Assembly: GCF_026745355.1 (NCBI RefSeq)
Contig: NC_079209.1
Span: forward strand, 30,865,444-30,929,443
DNA: 64,000 nt
Reading direction: 5' to 3'
Source of the DNA: Beta vulgaris subsp. vulgaris
Lineage: Eukaryota > Streptophyta > Magnoliopsida > Caryophyllales > Amaranthaceae
The translations under genes and the position numbers were made by a program. A model generated the notes under the pieces. It saw nothing but the letters and a program-made list of their open reading frames with translations. It was not told the origin of the DNA and searched no databases. Shown one piece after another: positions 1 through 11,437 of this stretch (positions are counted from its first letter, which is position 1; every line of letters begins with the position of its first letter).

Positions 1-1618
1 GTATCCGCAATGCGCACCAATAGTATTAGGAGGAAGACAATAAAGAGTTGTAACAGAATAAAATTAAGTACTGTTCATCACCTATGGAGGATCCAAGTCC
101 ACAGGATATTCCCTCAATATTATTTCCACTTTACGTGATTAATATATTTTAATAGTTATGGCACATCAAAAATCACATTAACATTAACATGAACGTCTTT
201 AGTTCAAATAATATTTTTCACAACTTAGCCACTTAATAAAAATTATAATAATCAAAGTTCATACTTCATAGTAACCAATATATCCATCATTAGAGCCTCA
301 TATAGTCACAATATATATCAACTTATAATACCGTTCGTTACATCATTAACACACTAGTTATACCCATTAAGTACATTATCAATTTTAGTATAATTTTAAT
401 ACGATGGTAAAATTAGGTACATTATAAATCCAAATTCATAACAACAATACCAGTAGATACATATATATTATACGCAGGGATAATAGTACTATAGTAATAA
501 TAATAATAATTTTAGTCATAGAAAGTACTATACTATTCCTGTCACATAATATACATCTAATATAAACATAGAATCACATAACCACATGTATTACACATAG
601 CACATACGATTCCTAACGGGATTCTAGTTGTTGATGGACATTGTAAGTTACCTTAAACGCTTCCCAAGTATAGCAATATCAACTAAAAGTCGCCTTCTAC
701 GAAGTTTCCGTCTACAACAAATAATATTACCTAAAGTTAGTCACTTAGTATAATATCCCGAAAATAATTAACCAAAGTTTACAAGATTAATAACCAAAAT
801 CCAAAAACAAAAGAACGAAGAATTATTTAAAAAAAAATTTACTTGAAAAAAAAAAATGACTTGCCATGCGTATGAATTCACCATAATTCATAAACATGTT
901 TCCTAGTACACTAAAGACAAAACTTTCTTTTTCTTTTTCTTTTTTTTCTATAGCAACAAAATCAACCCATGTGCCATAGCTTAAATAAGAAAGTCAAGAA
1001 CTCTTTTCTCCAGTACTTGTACACGATAGAAAACAGAGAAAAAATAAAGAAGAAAACCAAAAGGTAGAAGGGAGAAGAAAGAAGGAAAGGAGAAAGAAGA
1101 TTGGGTATGGTGGTCAGTCCGGCGAAGCCCCGACTTCACACGCACACAAGATGGTGGTTCTCTTTTTTTTTTTTTTTTTTTTCAACCTCGAATAATGATA
1201 TTGATGGGAACTTCAGATTTGAAATTGAAACTTACCAAAGAGATGAAGGAGGTGAATTACGTGAGAATTTTTGGGTGTTTAGGGTATATATATATATATG
1301 TAAAACTAGGGTTTCACTAAAAGATAAGTATCTAAAAAAAATTTAATCCTTTCCCAAAACCAACTCAAATTACAATTTCAGAATTTTCTTTTCTCTCTAT
1401 CTTCCTTGTTGAACGGAAAATCTGATTTAATTTCAAAAATTTTGATTTCGAATTTTTTTTTTTAAAGATAAAAATCTGATTTAATAAATAAAACAGTTTC
1501 ATAAAAAAAAAATCTGATTTATTATGATTTTACTTTATTTTTTAGAATTTTATATTTATAAAATCTTATTATAACAAAATAAATTTTATAAAATAGTTAC
1601 AAAATTTGGGATATTACA
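1..1618 (-). repeat. Ty3-like LTR, partial, old copy
   Basis: AT-rich non-coding sequence whose right edge ends in TATTACA, the same terminus as the chromovirus LTR ending at 4422. Stretches around 1-180 and 610-780 align by eye, with many differences, to 12780-12960 and 13460-13620 of the chromovirus LTR. Examples are the shared words GATGGACATyGkA and GTCTACrA. It therefore looks like the end portion of an LTR of a related but diverged family, cut by the left edge of the window. No coding sequence is visible; the 81-codon open frame at 1101-1346 contains a homopolymer run and resembles nothing. The internal region that should follow is replaced by another element at 1621. Confidence 0.5.
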
Positions 1619-1620
1619 TC

Positions 1621-1983
1621 TAGTCCATCTTCCTTCTTGGCTCACTGATAGCTGGCTGCTTTCCCTTGAGACTTTCCCTTGAACGGCTCAACAGCCTCTC
1701 TTCCTGGGCTAATCTGAAAGAACAACATATTGTTCTTAATTTGCTCCTCCATGACAACGGCCATTCTAGTCTGGAAGTCATTTAAGACCATTTCCAGATG
1801 ACCAGCTGTCACTGGACGATCAAGGTTCTCCTGGATGACAGGGGTCCTACTTCCTCCCTCGAGATGAACGGCAACATGGTGCTTGTGTCGTCCTCGAGGT
1901 GGCCTCTAGTCATCCACCGTATCCTCTACTTGGATTCTAAAGCTTCTATTCTGAGCAATATTAGATGAGTGACAATCAGTCAT
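1621..1983 (-). pseudogene. gag N-terminal fragment of a truncated LTR retrotransposon
   Basis: Reading leftward from an ATG at 1983, the frame begins MTDCHSSNIAQN and continues as a gag-like region including NDFQTRMAVVMEEQIKNNML, with an internal stop near 1905. The ATG lies just inside the primer-binding site at 1991-2010 and the LTR at 2013-2633, which is where gag should start. A homologous reading (MIAVIKEQIKKNMLFF) occurs on the plus strand at about 62840-62900 inside the element at 62074-63106, so both belong to one family. Everything beyond the first roughly 120 codons is lost at the junction with the LTR fragment at 1618. The long LTR-proximal primer site suggests a Ty3-type element, but the clade is not certain. 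Confidence 0.55.
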
Positions 1984-1990
1984 CGTTGCG

Positions 1991-2010
1991 TCTCCCCACA
2001 GACGGCGCCA
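1991..2010 (-). promoter_or_regulatory. Primer-binding site of truncated LTR element
   Basis: On the minus strand this reads TGGCGCCGTCTGTGGGGAGA, immediately after the LTR end TAACA and two bases. The TGGCGCC core is typical of non-tRNA-Met primer sites in plant Ty3 elements. The position between LTR and gag start supports the call. Confidence 0.65.
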
Positions 2011-2012
2011 AA

Positions 2013-2633
2013 TGTTACGTACTAGTAATTTAATACAACAACTCCCAACAACAAGTTCTCAACTTGGAGACTTGTGCAACAATGATTGGAATCAAATCCC
2101 GATCAGGAATTCTGACTAGCCACCTGCAAAAAAGGGACCCACCTTGGAGGTTTGGGTGGTATTTCCCCTTCCGATGCTTAATTCAGATATCAGGGATATG
2201 AAGGAACTTTTAAAGAGAGAAAGTAGAGAGAGAGAGAGAATTTATAGCAGAATAACAATATTATGCTATGAAAAATGTCCATTTCCCCTGATTTCAAGGA
2301 CTATTTATACTGTTTGAGATGAATGTTGTACCTTGATGTCACCCTAATTTAGGAGCATCTGATTGGCTAAGAAATAAGAATGTGACACGTGGCAAGTGCT
2401 GATTGGTGAGTACATTTTACTCTGTTGTAGAATCAGACTTTACCTGTACTGGGCCTAAGTACAATTTTTTGGGCACAAGGGAGTTTTTCAGTACACATTT
2501 TATTCAGAAAGGTGTACCCTAGCCCAAATAACTTGCAGACCTATGTACTTTCATCACACAAGCGAATGCCACATGTAAGGCCAAGATAGTGCCACGTGTC
2601 ATCATCGTAGCCATTGATTTTTAGGCTACAACA
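2013..2633 (-). repeat. LTR, 621 bp, TGTT...AACA
   Basis: Plus-strand sequence runs from TGTTACGT to GGCTACAACA, giving short inverted ends TGTT/AACA. A minus-strand TATA-like box (GTATAAATAG) lies at 2301-2310 and is shared, with the following TCCTTGAA, with the related LTR at 62381. The right flank begins GTTATAGTAAACC, which matches 13271-13283 in the undisturbed copy of the host LTR. The element therefore inserted into the chromovirus LTR at that point. The partner LTR and left flank are missing. Confidence 0.7.
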
Positions 2634-4422
2634 GTTATAGTAAACCTCTTTGTCATATCGTACATCGTCCATAGTCATGATTCATAATCAAAATCGATAA
2701 TCGATGTTCATTTTGTCATTCGTATTCATAATCCACATTAAATTGATAACTCATAATTATAGTTCATACTTATAAATTTTATAAACAGATAATAATCACG
2801 TAATCAATTCGTTTTACACTAGAGGGATCTATGTTTAGATGGACATCGGAGATTACCTCGTGACGCGTGCCCAAAGTTAAGTTTACGAACGTATTAGCGC
2901 TCTTGATAGTCCTTGTCTACGAAATCGAAGTCTACAATAAATATTAACGAGATCTAAGTTAGTTCCTAAATAACCCCTTTTTATAAAATAAACAATTTAA
3001 ATAATTCAAATAACTTTAAAGAAATTCTTAATGAACTTAAGAGAGTTTATAAATCAAAGTTTTATAGTTTTCACACTATATATGAAATCATTTTAAATAT
3101 TCAAAACAATTATTTCAACTTAATTTTTTTTATTAACTTAAACAATTATTTTAAACATAGAAAAGTAACTTTATTTTACTCCTTATTTTATTTTAGAAAA
3201 TCAAGAAACATTTTTAAGTTGTAAAAGATTAAGTGAAACTAAATATATACTAATTAATTAATGTAAGCTAGTTTAGGGGAAGTTATTGATTTGGGTTTTA
3301 AGAATAAAAGTAAACTAAGTAAAACTAATTAAACAAAAAGGAAAAGGAAAAGGAGATTTTAAAAAAAAATAGAAGTCCAGTTTCTCAAACTGAGAAACGA
3401 CGCAAGGCCAGTCTCAAGCAAGGGAGAAAGTCTAGTTTAGGGGAAGTTATTGATTTGGGTGAAGGAATTTTGTGGTGGTGTTTGGACGGTGCACGGCCAG
3501 TCTCAAGCAAGGGAGAATTCAGGTGGGGTTTGCGCGGGTCGAGGGTGGCTGGGCGACAGAAATGGGCGCAGGAGGACCGCGAAAGCAGGCTGCGACGGGG
3601 GGGGGGGGAGATTTCGCGATTTCTGTCTGCCGAGGTGCGTGGCGCGGCTCGATTGTGGTTCGAGGGTGGTCGGGTTTCCAGCGGTTTGAGGATGTTGTGA
3701 AAAGGTGGTGGTTCAAAGGAGAAACAGAGAAGTAGAGAGGAGGTTGGTGTTTGGATTGAAATTTTTATTTTTATCTTTTAAAAACGAAAATTCAAAAATT
3801 AAAGAGGGAGAGAGATGAATTGAAAAAAATACTTTTTTTTTTTGAGATTGTTTGCTTGAGGATTTTAGTGAGTGGAGTTCAGTATTTATAGTGGAGGTTG
3901 GTCAGAAAATTGGAGCTTGGTTAAGGCCACTATGGTGGATGTGAGAGATGAGAGGGCTATGGAGTCTAGCCTTTAAAAATTTACCCCTAAATCTGATATT
4001 GTGATTGAAATTGAATCTCTACTGACAAAAGTTGAAAATTGATGACCCATTTAACTCATTTACTGCTGAATCAGAATGAGAGGAAGGAGGGAGGAAGGTG
4101 GTGAACATTGTTTTCACTTTTTCTTTTTGTTTTTAATTTACCTTTTCTTTTGGGCTAAAAAAAGTATATGGATGGACAACTTGAACAAAGATTCCCACAG
4201 CCAAAGTAAAGAGTTTAATTAATTCAGAAATGATGAAATAAATAATAAAACAAGTAAATGATTTAATTGATACTTGTTAAATAAATCAAAACTAAATGAA
4301 ATCATTATTTTAATAAACATAGTTAACAAATAAAATCTCATTATCATAAAATGATTTTAAGTGGAAATAATATTAAATTTTAATAAATAATAAAATAATC
4401 TTTGAAAATTCGAGGTATTACA
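2634..4422 (-). repeat. Chromovirus 3' LTR, partial
   Basis: Ends GAGGTATTACA at 4422. On the minus strand the preceding internal sequence reads AAGGAGGCGTATA, a plausible polypurine tract. A minus-strand TATAAATA is at 3883-3890. Compared with the right LTR it carries an extra segment of about 120 bp (about 3340-3460) that repeats two neighbouring stretches: TAGGGGAAGTTATTGATTTG at 3275 and 3438, and GGCCAGTCTCAAGCAAGG at 3408 and 3496. A run of eleven G lies at 3598-3608. Open frames here are low-complexity and not supported as genes. Confidence 0.8.
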
Positions 4423-4528
4423 TATACGCCTCCTTAAAAACAAAGTTCGTCCTCGAACTTTTAAGTTAGATGTTTAATAATAATGAAACATTATCTTTGC
4501 GCTTTGTTAGTATTACATTCGGTCCCCC

Positions 4529-4728
4529 TTAAGGAGTTTCGTCCCCGGAATTCAATAATCGTACCTCAGAAAAGAGTTCAGGATAACGCTTTCTCACGTC
4601 GTCTTCTGTTTCCCAAGTTACTTCCTCGGTTTGATGATTAGACCATAAAACTTTGACTAACTTTATTGCTTGTTTCGGGTATTTCTCGTCTTGGAATCAA
4701 GGATTCTAACAGGACGTTCTTCAAAAGT
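4529..4728 (-). pseudogene. Chromovirus polyprotein C-terminus (chromodomain-like tail)
   Basis: Reading leftward, frames contain PVRILDSK followed after a frame change by LVKVLWSNHQTEEVTWETED and ending about RYPELF...GDET before a TAA at 4529-4531. PVRILD, LVKVLW.NH..EE.TWE and M/VR..YP.LF are the characteristic closing words of chromovirus pol, where they form the region after integrase that resembles a chromodomain. It directly abuts RT-derived sequence at about 4729, so RNase H and the integrase core have been removed. A stop and at least one frameshift are present, so no functional product is expected. Confidence 0.75.
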
Positions 4729-5510
4729 GAGCGGTTAGGTCGTTCTTGAAAAGTCTTTCACGAATCTTCGTTAATAGCCGGCTAAACCCAAGAAACTCCT
4801 TATTTCGGTGACGTTCGTAGGTTGAGGCCAATCGGTCACTGCTTGAATCTTCGATGGGTCTACTGAAACGCCTTCCTTTGATATCACATGACCCAAAAAT
4901 GATACTTTTTCCAACCAAAATTCACACTTTGAGAATTTGGCGTACGATCGCTTTTCTCGAAGAATCTCCAATACTTTCCTCAACTGAGCCTCATGATCTT
5001 CTTTATCCTTCGAGTACACCAATATATCATCGATGAACACTATGACAAATTTATCCAAGTATGGCTGGAAGATTCTATTAATGAGGTCCATGAAAGCTGC
5101 TAGCGCATTAGTGAGTCCAAAAGGCATGACTCTGAGCTCATAATGGCCATACCTCATACGAAAGGTTGTTTTCGGAATGTCCTCTTCAGCAATTCGCAAT
5201 TGGTGATAGGCCGATGTCAAATCGATCCTCGAAAACACTGCTGCACCTTGAAGTTGATCGAACAAATCCTCGATTCTCGGAAGTGGATACTTATCCTTCA
5301 CCGTGGCATTATTCAACTCCCTGTAATCGATACACAATCTCAAAGATCCATCTTTCTTTCGAACAAACAATACCAGGGCTCCCCAAGGCGAAACACTAGG
5401 TCGAATGTACCCTTTTTCCAACATTTCCTCCAACTGCACCTTCAATTCTTGCATTTTCGCAGGTGCCATTCGGTACCGAGCCTTAGAGATCTATTCTGTT
5501 CCCGGGGTTA
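4729..5510 (-). pseudogene. Ty3-type reverse transcriptase, partial
   Basis: A 232-codon open frame from 5469 to 4771 contains the RT palm. Key words are [35 protein letters not shown] and the catalytic [10 protein letters not shown] (FIDD codons at 5026-5037). It closes with [11 protein letters not shown] and [11 protein letters not shown]. The frame is then interrupted by a stop where the family normally continues YRRFVKDFS; RRFVKDFS can still be read at about 4740-4765. To the right the reading continues weakly to about 5510. The catalytic Asp pair is intact, but the enzyme lacks its RNase H and integrase partners. Family assignment to Ty3/gypsy pol is secure. Confidence 0.9.
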
Positions 5511-5633
5511 AGTCGATCTTGAAGTTCACTTCTCTGACAGGCGGCATTCCAGGTAACTCTTCGGGAAATACCTCCGGATATTCCTTTACTATCGGAATCT
5601 GAGTCAACTCCTCGCTTTCCATGCTTACGTCCC

Positions 5634-6119
5634 TTACTTGGCATAATAGACTGGGTAACCTTTTCTAAGATAGGTTTGATGGTTCAACGCAGAGATTATT
5701 TTAACATCAGGCTGGAAGGTTATGCCCTTATAAGATATCCTATTTCCATTTGGTCCTCTAAGAGATATTTTCTGGTTATGACACTCGATCTTGGCTTTAT
5801 ACTTAGCTAACCAATCCATTCCCAAGATAACGTCAAAGTCTTTTAAGTCGAAAAGGATAAGATCGGCCAGTAATTCAGTATCAGTTATGAGTACATGGAT
5901 ATTTTGGAAGAGAGATTTTCAAGAAACAGTTTCACCTGTGGGCATGGCTATATTGGCTCGACAGGACTGGGTAGACTCCATGGTATACTTATCAACAAAA
6001 GTACTAGAAATGAAAGAATGAGATGCTCCTGAATCAAGGAGTATATAAGCAGGTTTTGAGTTAACGAGAAAAGTACCAGTCACAACGTTGGCATTTGTAT
6101 CAGCTTCGACTCGGCTCAT
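5634..6119 (-). pseudogene. Retroviral-type aspartic protease, broken
   Basis: Two minus-strand open frames together make the protease region. 6119-5919 has GTFLVNSKPAYILLDSGASH, with the DSG catalytic triplet. 5825-5634 has MGMDWLAKYKAKIECHNQ, the conserved MDWL word found between protease and RT in plant Ty3 elements. The frame changes between them at about 5830-5910. The order gag-protease-RT on one strand is that of a normal gag-pol. Inactivated by the frameshift. Confidence 0.8.
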
Positions 6120-7266
6120 GACATTAATTCGTCCACTGGTGTAGCCTCTATTGTCATTCCTTCTGAAATTTCTATTTCCACTTCCAAAGGGGCGGTTGTC
6201 CTGGTTTCTATTCTGGGCAGTATTTCCTCCACTGGAGCGGTTGTTATTGAAGTTTTAAATTCTGTTTCCACCTCCAATGTTGCCATTGTTACTTTTGTTC
6301 GCATTCGGTCCATTTTGAGCTTGCTTCTTGGGACAGTTGAATGATTTGTGACCTACTTCTCAACACTCGAAGCATTTGATCCTTTCACCATGACAAGTGA
6401 ATCTTGGATGGCTCTTGGCACACTTCTTGCAAATGAAGTACCTTTGGATCTTATTTCCTTGTTGAGCCTGTTGTCCAGAATTTTGATTGTTGCGGTTGTT
6501 GTAGCGTCCACCATTGTTGTTGTTGTTTCCACCATTGTTGTTGTTGGGCCTTTTGTCGTACCCTTGGCTTTTGCTGTTGCTAGCAGGTTCCTTTCTCTTA
6601 TGCCTACTTAGCACTTCTCTTTCAAGTTGTAGAATTCTCTCTAAGTTCAAGGCCTTAGCATACGCCTCCGTGAAAGTAGTTGAGTACTACCTCCCATTCG
6701 CGTCTGAAGATCAAACTTAAGTCCGTCTTCAAACTTTTGAGCTTTAGTTCCCTCATCTGGAACTAAGTTGGACAGATTCGAGCATACTCATTAAATTTCT
6801 GAGCGTACTCTTGCACACTCATGTTATAGCTCTAATTCAACCTACTAAACTCATTGTATTTCTACCTACGAATGTGCTCGGGGAAGAATCGAGCCTTAAT
6901 CGCTACCTTAAACGCTTCCCAGTTAAAGTTCTCTTGGGCTTTAACGATTGGTCCTACACTTTCCCACCAAGTATTAGTGTCCTCGTGCAAATAAAAGGTC
7001 GCTTGATCTAATTTCTGGGCCTCAGGCGTACCCGTGGCCGTGAAAATCTTTTCGAAATCTCTTATCCAATTTTCGAGAAGTAATGGGTCTTCTCTACCCA
7101 TAGAGGTTGGTGGTTTCAAAGTGGAAATATTTTTCACCATTACGGCTTGCGGATCTTCTCCATGGTGGTTGTTGTTGAGCTGGTTTTGAAGAACTAAGCC
7201 AAAGCTTTGAGCTAGTTGCTCGAGAGTCCTTAGTCGTGCTGCAACTTGATCAGAAGTTTCGGCCAT
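6120..7266 (-). pseudogene. Ty3-type gag with zinc knuckle, broken
   Basis: The frame opens at 7266 with MAETSDQVAARLRTLEQLAQ and includes the capsid-like stretch NWIRDFEKIFTATGTPEAQK and WWESVGPIVKAQENFNWEAF, known from plant Ty3 gag. It closes at about 6862. After frame changes, an Asn/Gly-rich stretch (about 6480-6560) and a second Cys-containing segment (about 6360-6420, CKKCAKSHPRFTC) can be read. A CCHC zinc knuckle (CFEC...GHKSFNC) lies at about 6318-6362 but has a stop codon between its second Cys and the GH. The start at 7266 is chosen because it is the first Met and lies downstream of the leader ORF on the same strand. Confidence 0.85.
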
Positions 7267-7685
7267 CTGGTTTTCTTGTCGCCTTACTCTAGATCGTGTG
7301 TAAACTTATCGCATAAGCTACCTGTGCTATTCACATTGGTGTTCCCACCATTCACATTGATCCTTAAATAATAAGGCTAATTCACATAAATACAGAATCC
7401 AGGTTCATTCAATTCATTCATTTCCACACATCATACTCAGTTCATATACTAAAAGTTCATCAGTTCATTACTCGGAGAATATCATGCACATTTCATTCAT
7501 CACATGAAAGTCATCTTAGTTTTCATAGCTAAGAAATACTAGCATCACATAGCAAATAAGTTAACACTAACGTTAATAAGTCTACCACGATTTTTCTTGG
7601 ATTCTTAAGGGTTAAGTCTAGCTAGGTTTTAAGGTTTTATTCTTCATACTCAGATGGATCTTCTTCCTCATCCTCATTTTCGTTT
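7267..7685 (-). other. Chromovirus leader between gag and upstream ORF
   Basis: Non-coding sequence separating the gag start from the leader ORF. It is rich in TTCATT/CACAT words and shows no further reading frame or recognisable repeat. Confidence 0.5.
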
Positions 7686-7952
7686 TCACCCTAGCTTTCG
7701 ATGAGGCAGGGCTTCATTGTCATTGTAGTCAGAATCATCATCATCGGAGGATTCGTAGTCATTAAGCCACTTTGCTCTAGCATCAATCATTCTTTTCTCC
7801 AGGTAGCTCAACGTGAGACCACTTCCCTTTCCATGTGTATTGTTCGTAGTTTGGCCTTCCATTCTTCAAAATATCAGAGTATTCGTTCTTGAGTTCGGCA
7901 AAAGGGCCATCGTTGGGGAGAGTGTGAATTAAATCATCGGCTTGTTTAGGTG
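7686..7952 (-). pseudogene. Acidic leader ORF upstream of gag, split by CACTA insertion
   Basis: A minus-strand frame between the primer site and gag reads QADDLIHTLPNDGPFAELKN and continues through WKGKWSHVELPGEKND. After a one-base frame change near 7783 it gives AKWLNDYESSDDDDSDYN and stops at 7686. If the CACTA element and one copy of its 3-bp target duplication are removed, the frame starts ATG-CCA-CCT-AAA, so the insertion lies in codon 2 of this ORF. The product would be about 90 residues with an acidic C-terminal half. I do not recognise a domain and assign no function. The good frame either side of the insertion and the position ahead of gag argue for a real extra ORF of this retrotransposon family, but this is inference from one copy. 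Confidence 0.5.
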
Positions 7953-7982
7953 CACTAGTAGAATAAATGTTATTTGCTGCGG
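7953..7982 (+). repeat. CACTA-1 left terminal inverted repeat
   Basis: Begins CACTAGTAGAATAAATG and runs into the first GCTGCGG repeat; pairs with 11716-11745. Confidence 0.9.
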
Positions 7983-8165
7983 TGATATTGATGCGGTTTC
8001 TACCTATATGCAGCAATATAACACGCAAAAATAAAATAAAAAAAAATTGAAAATGATAATATTGCTGCGGTTCCCGCCAAAAACCGCAGCAATATCGTTC
8101 AACGGGTCAATTTTGAAAAGCATGTGGGGCCCACAACAACTAATATTGCTGCGGTTTTCACGTAG

Positions 8166-11100
8166 AACATCTTTCACATTCCCGACGAGGTTCGATACAA
8201 GAAGCAGTACTTGCCTGCTTTGAACGTTAGATGGAGGGATTTTAAGAGCAAATTGGTATCTGGTTGGATAACAATGACGAGAGTTAGATCAAAGAAAGAG
8301 AAGTTAGGTGATAGCCCGACAGACGTATACAAGCACATCAAGAAGGAGGATTGGGCCACTTTCAAAGAAAAGATGATGTCAGATGATGCTATAGTAAGTA
8401 CATATTCTGATTATTAACTTGGTCTTATTGATTTAAATAATATTATACTAACTTAATGTATTTTTCTATTTTGCAGAAAAAGCGAGAAAAGGCGCTTGAG
8501 AGCGCAAAGAAGAACACACATCATCACCACTTAGGTCAGAGGAGCTATGGAGATGCTAGAGAGTTGTGGAGGCAGGAGAAATTCGGTCCACCTAGTTTTG
8601 ATTCTGGATCGTCTTCTAGTACACCATCCTCCTCGGTGTCCTCCAGTTTTAACCGGGGTGATGACTGGTGGTGCGCAATGCATAAGAATGATCCTGTTAC
8701 TAAACAGAGATTTATTCCAGCTGAGGAAACAAAGAAAGCAGCTGACAAATACGTATGTATATCATTATAATTAACTTTTAGTTTGACATGAATATTTTTT
8801 TCATTTATTAACTACATTATTACTGTTAACTTGCTTTTTGGGCAGTTGGAGTACAAGGAGAAGCAAGCCAAGGGTGAGTTCATTCCGGTTCGTAACAGAG
8901 ACGCCCTTTTTATGGCTCTTGGAGAGAAGACAGATCATTTGGGTCGCTGTTATGGTTTCGGAGGCGTGAATGTTGGCTATACCAAGGCTTTTGGGTACGT
9001 ACCTCGTACGCACTATAGGAGATCGAGTAAGGAACAAGAGGAGGCACTCATACGGAAAATGAGTGAAAGGTGGAGGGAGGACATCGCCACATATATGCAG
9101 AATGTGATGATTTCACAGTCACCTACACATCCACCTTTCAGGCCATATCCTTAACCATTTGTTGGGCCATCTCCTTCACATGTACAGCCACCTACTCAGT
9201 CACCTGGGCTATATCAGTTTTTCCCTTCACCATTTTCTTTGCCATCTCCTACATAGCCCACTCAACCATCTATTCTGTCACATCCTTCACCATTTGTTGT
9301 GCCATCTCCTACACAACCGACTCAGCCACCTATTCCATCGTTTGTTCCACCATCTACTTCACCATTTACTGGGCCATCTCCTGGCCCATATCTTGAGCCA
9401 TCTCCTGGGCCATATACTGGGCCATATCATGGGCCATCTCCTGAGGTAGCTGCTTCACAGCCCACTCAGCTACGTACTCCACTATCTGGATTTTACGACT
9501 CTCATTCTCCTGAGCTGAAGGTACATATAATTATTATATATACATGTGCTTTATACAAAAATTATTATATATACATGTGCTTTATACAATATTACGTGTT
9601 GCTGTTAGGACGAGGTTCCATGTCGATTGTATTTGGTAGATCCAACTAGTGGAGAGAGTTGTCTAGTGGCAGATGCATATTCTTATGCTTTTGATGAGAC
9701 CACTACAGTTCATGGGTCTAGAATGATGAATGATCACCTGAAAGTGAAAATTCATCGAATTATAGAGAAATAAGGTCATTTTCCACTACTTGTCCCGTCC
9801 CTGCATATGAGATCGACACTACAGCTACTGCTTTTGGGTACTTGGGTGCAATGGCCAAAAAAATTAGCACAAATGTTAAGTGATGAGGTAATTGTTCATA
9901 TATTCCTCCATTTTTGTAAAAAAAATAGCTTTCAATTTAAAATTTTCATAATCTTATGCGCGTTTTGAAAAATAATTATTAGGTTACACCGACACCTCAA
10001 AAACAAAAAGGGATTTCGGGGGAGGCTTTTAAATCTTCTAGCCAGTTGCATTCAGCCGGTTCGGCTTCTCAATTTAGTCCAGTTTTCTACGATCGATCGT
10101 TCTTGGACTCCCTCACTGAGGACTGCAGGGAGTTAGTAGATACGCTTGCCCTTGCCGTCGCAGACGATGATGTTGTTGGTGTTACCTTGCCTAGATCCTT
10201 GTTCCATTATTCGAGAGATGATGGCACCGCTTTTCTGACCAAGGAGGATATTGGACGGTTCTTGAGAGGAGAAATATAATAAATTTCTATTATCCAAGTG
10301 TACATGAGGTAACAATAATCAAAGTTATGATTTTTAACATTTAATATATGGTAGTTGTATTTTTCACATATAGTTTACTTTTGCCAATTTTTAGGGCTAC
10401 GCAGTCGGACTTGGATGGATTTGGGGATGCTATTGGACGTGTTTGTTGGATGTGTCCGCAAAGCACCGTTATGGAGGTAACAATACATTGTGCAGGCTAT
10501 GGTTGGATGCGTCAATGTAGATGCTAGTATCATGTTCGCGCCAATCTTTCAAGAGTAATATTCTTTCTTAATATCTACAAATATTTATTGTTGCATGATA
10601 TGTGATTTTGTAAGTAATTATTGTTGTTTAATCTTGTAATAGCCAACATTGGATGCTCCTTGTCATATGTCCCTTGCTCAGGATAGTTTATACCTTCGAT
10701 TCTGCCAGCTTTCACAAACAGCGGAAGTTAAAGCTAAGATTGCCTATGATAGCGGGTAAGTTGATATATGTTTGATATACTTTAAATGAATTGAGATGTT
10801 AACATTCCACAACTAAAGACTAAATCAAACAATGTTGTGTTATCTAGTGCTTTTAGGAGGTTTCGGATGAGCGGCCACAAAGTTCGTCGAGAGAAGCTTT
10901 TGTGGAAATATGTTGAGGTATGTATTGATCGAATTGCTTGATTCAATTTAAAGCTTACTTTATTCTCATTATACGGTTAATTTTCTCATTTTCTTATAAC
11001 TTTTGATAAAGTGCCCGCAACAACATGGAGGCACGGAGTGCGGTTATTTTGTGATGCGGTACATTTTTGACGTACTAGCTTCATATTTTGGTTCGTTGGA

Positions 11101-11259
11101 TATGGACAAAGTATGTTCATATAATTATTCATTTCATATTTAATATATTTTAACTATTTGATGCTAACTTTGGTAAATTATTTTCAGGTTGCTCAAACCT
11201 TTACCAAAGATCCTTATACGGAAGATCAAATCAATGAGGTGAAGAATAAGTGGGCATGA
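8166..11259 (+). pseudogene. CACTA-1 gene: Transposase_24-like N-part, DUF8039-like middle, Ulp1/C48 protease
   Basis: Exons follow clear GT-AG borders. Exon 8166-8392 contains LNVRWRDFKSKLVSGWI; 8477-8753 contains WCAMHKNDPVTKQRF; 8847-9522 opens LEYKEKQAKGEF and ends in a Pro/Ser-rich tract with stops at about 9152 and 9255. Exon 9610-9888 has VDPTSGESCLVADAYSY, DUF8039-like; 9982-10280 ends in stops. The C48 part is at about 10395-11259. Its catalytic triad can be read as His in HWMLLVICP (10647), Asp in YTFDS (10698) and Cys in GGTECGYFVMRYI (11039). Ulp1 enzymes cleave SUMO-type ubiquitin-like proteins. Whether this copy is active is doubtful because of the stops upstream. The 5' part is missing: the first readable exon starts directly beside the sub-terminal repeats. 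Domain names come from family memory, not a search. Confidence 0.72.
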
Positions 11260-11387
11260 TACTTTGTTGATGAGTGAATTGCATAGGTTAGTTAGTTTAT
11301 GTTAATATTCTTTGTTTTTCTAACTTTAGACGAACATATACATTGTTGCAACTTGTACCAACCAACATTGTAGTGATGGATTTCATG

Positions 11388-11389
11388 AT

Positions 11390-11423
<34 letters not shown>

Positions 11424-11437
11424 ATATATATATATAT
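11388..11437. repeat. TA microsatellite
   Basis: Almost pure TA dinucleotide run of about 50 bp inside CACTA-1, just 3' of the protease gene. Confidence 0.95.

Noticed and set aside
3450..3735. Overlapping open frames on both strands in the chromovirus LTR, repeated at 14000-14217
   Set aside because: Frames exist in several registers at once because of local GC richness, lie inside an LTR and differ between the two LTR copies by frame-breaking changes.
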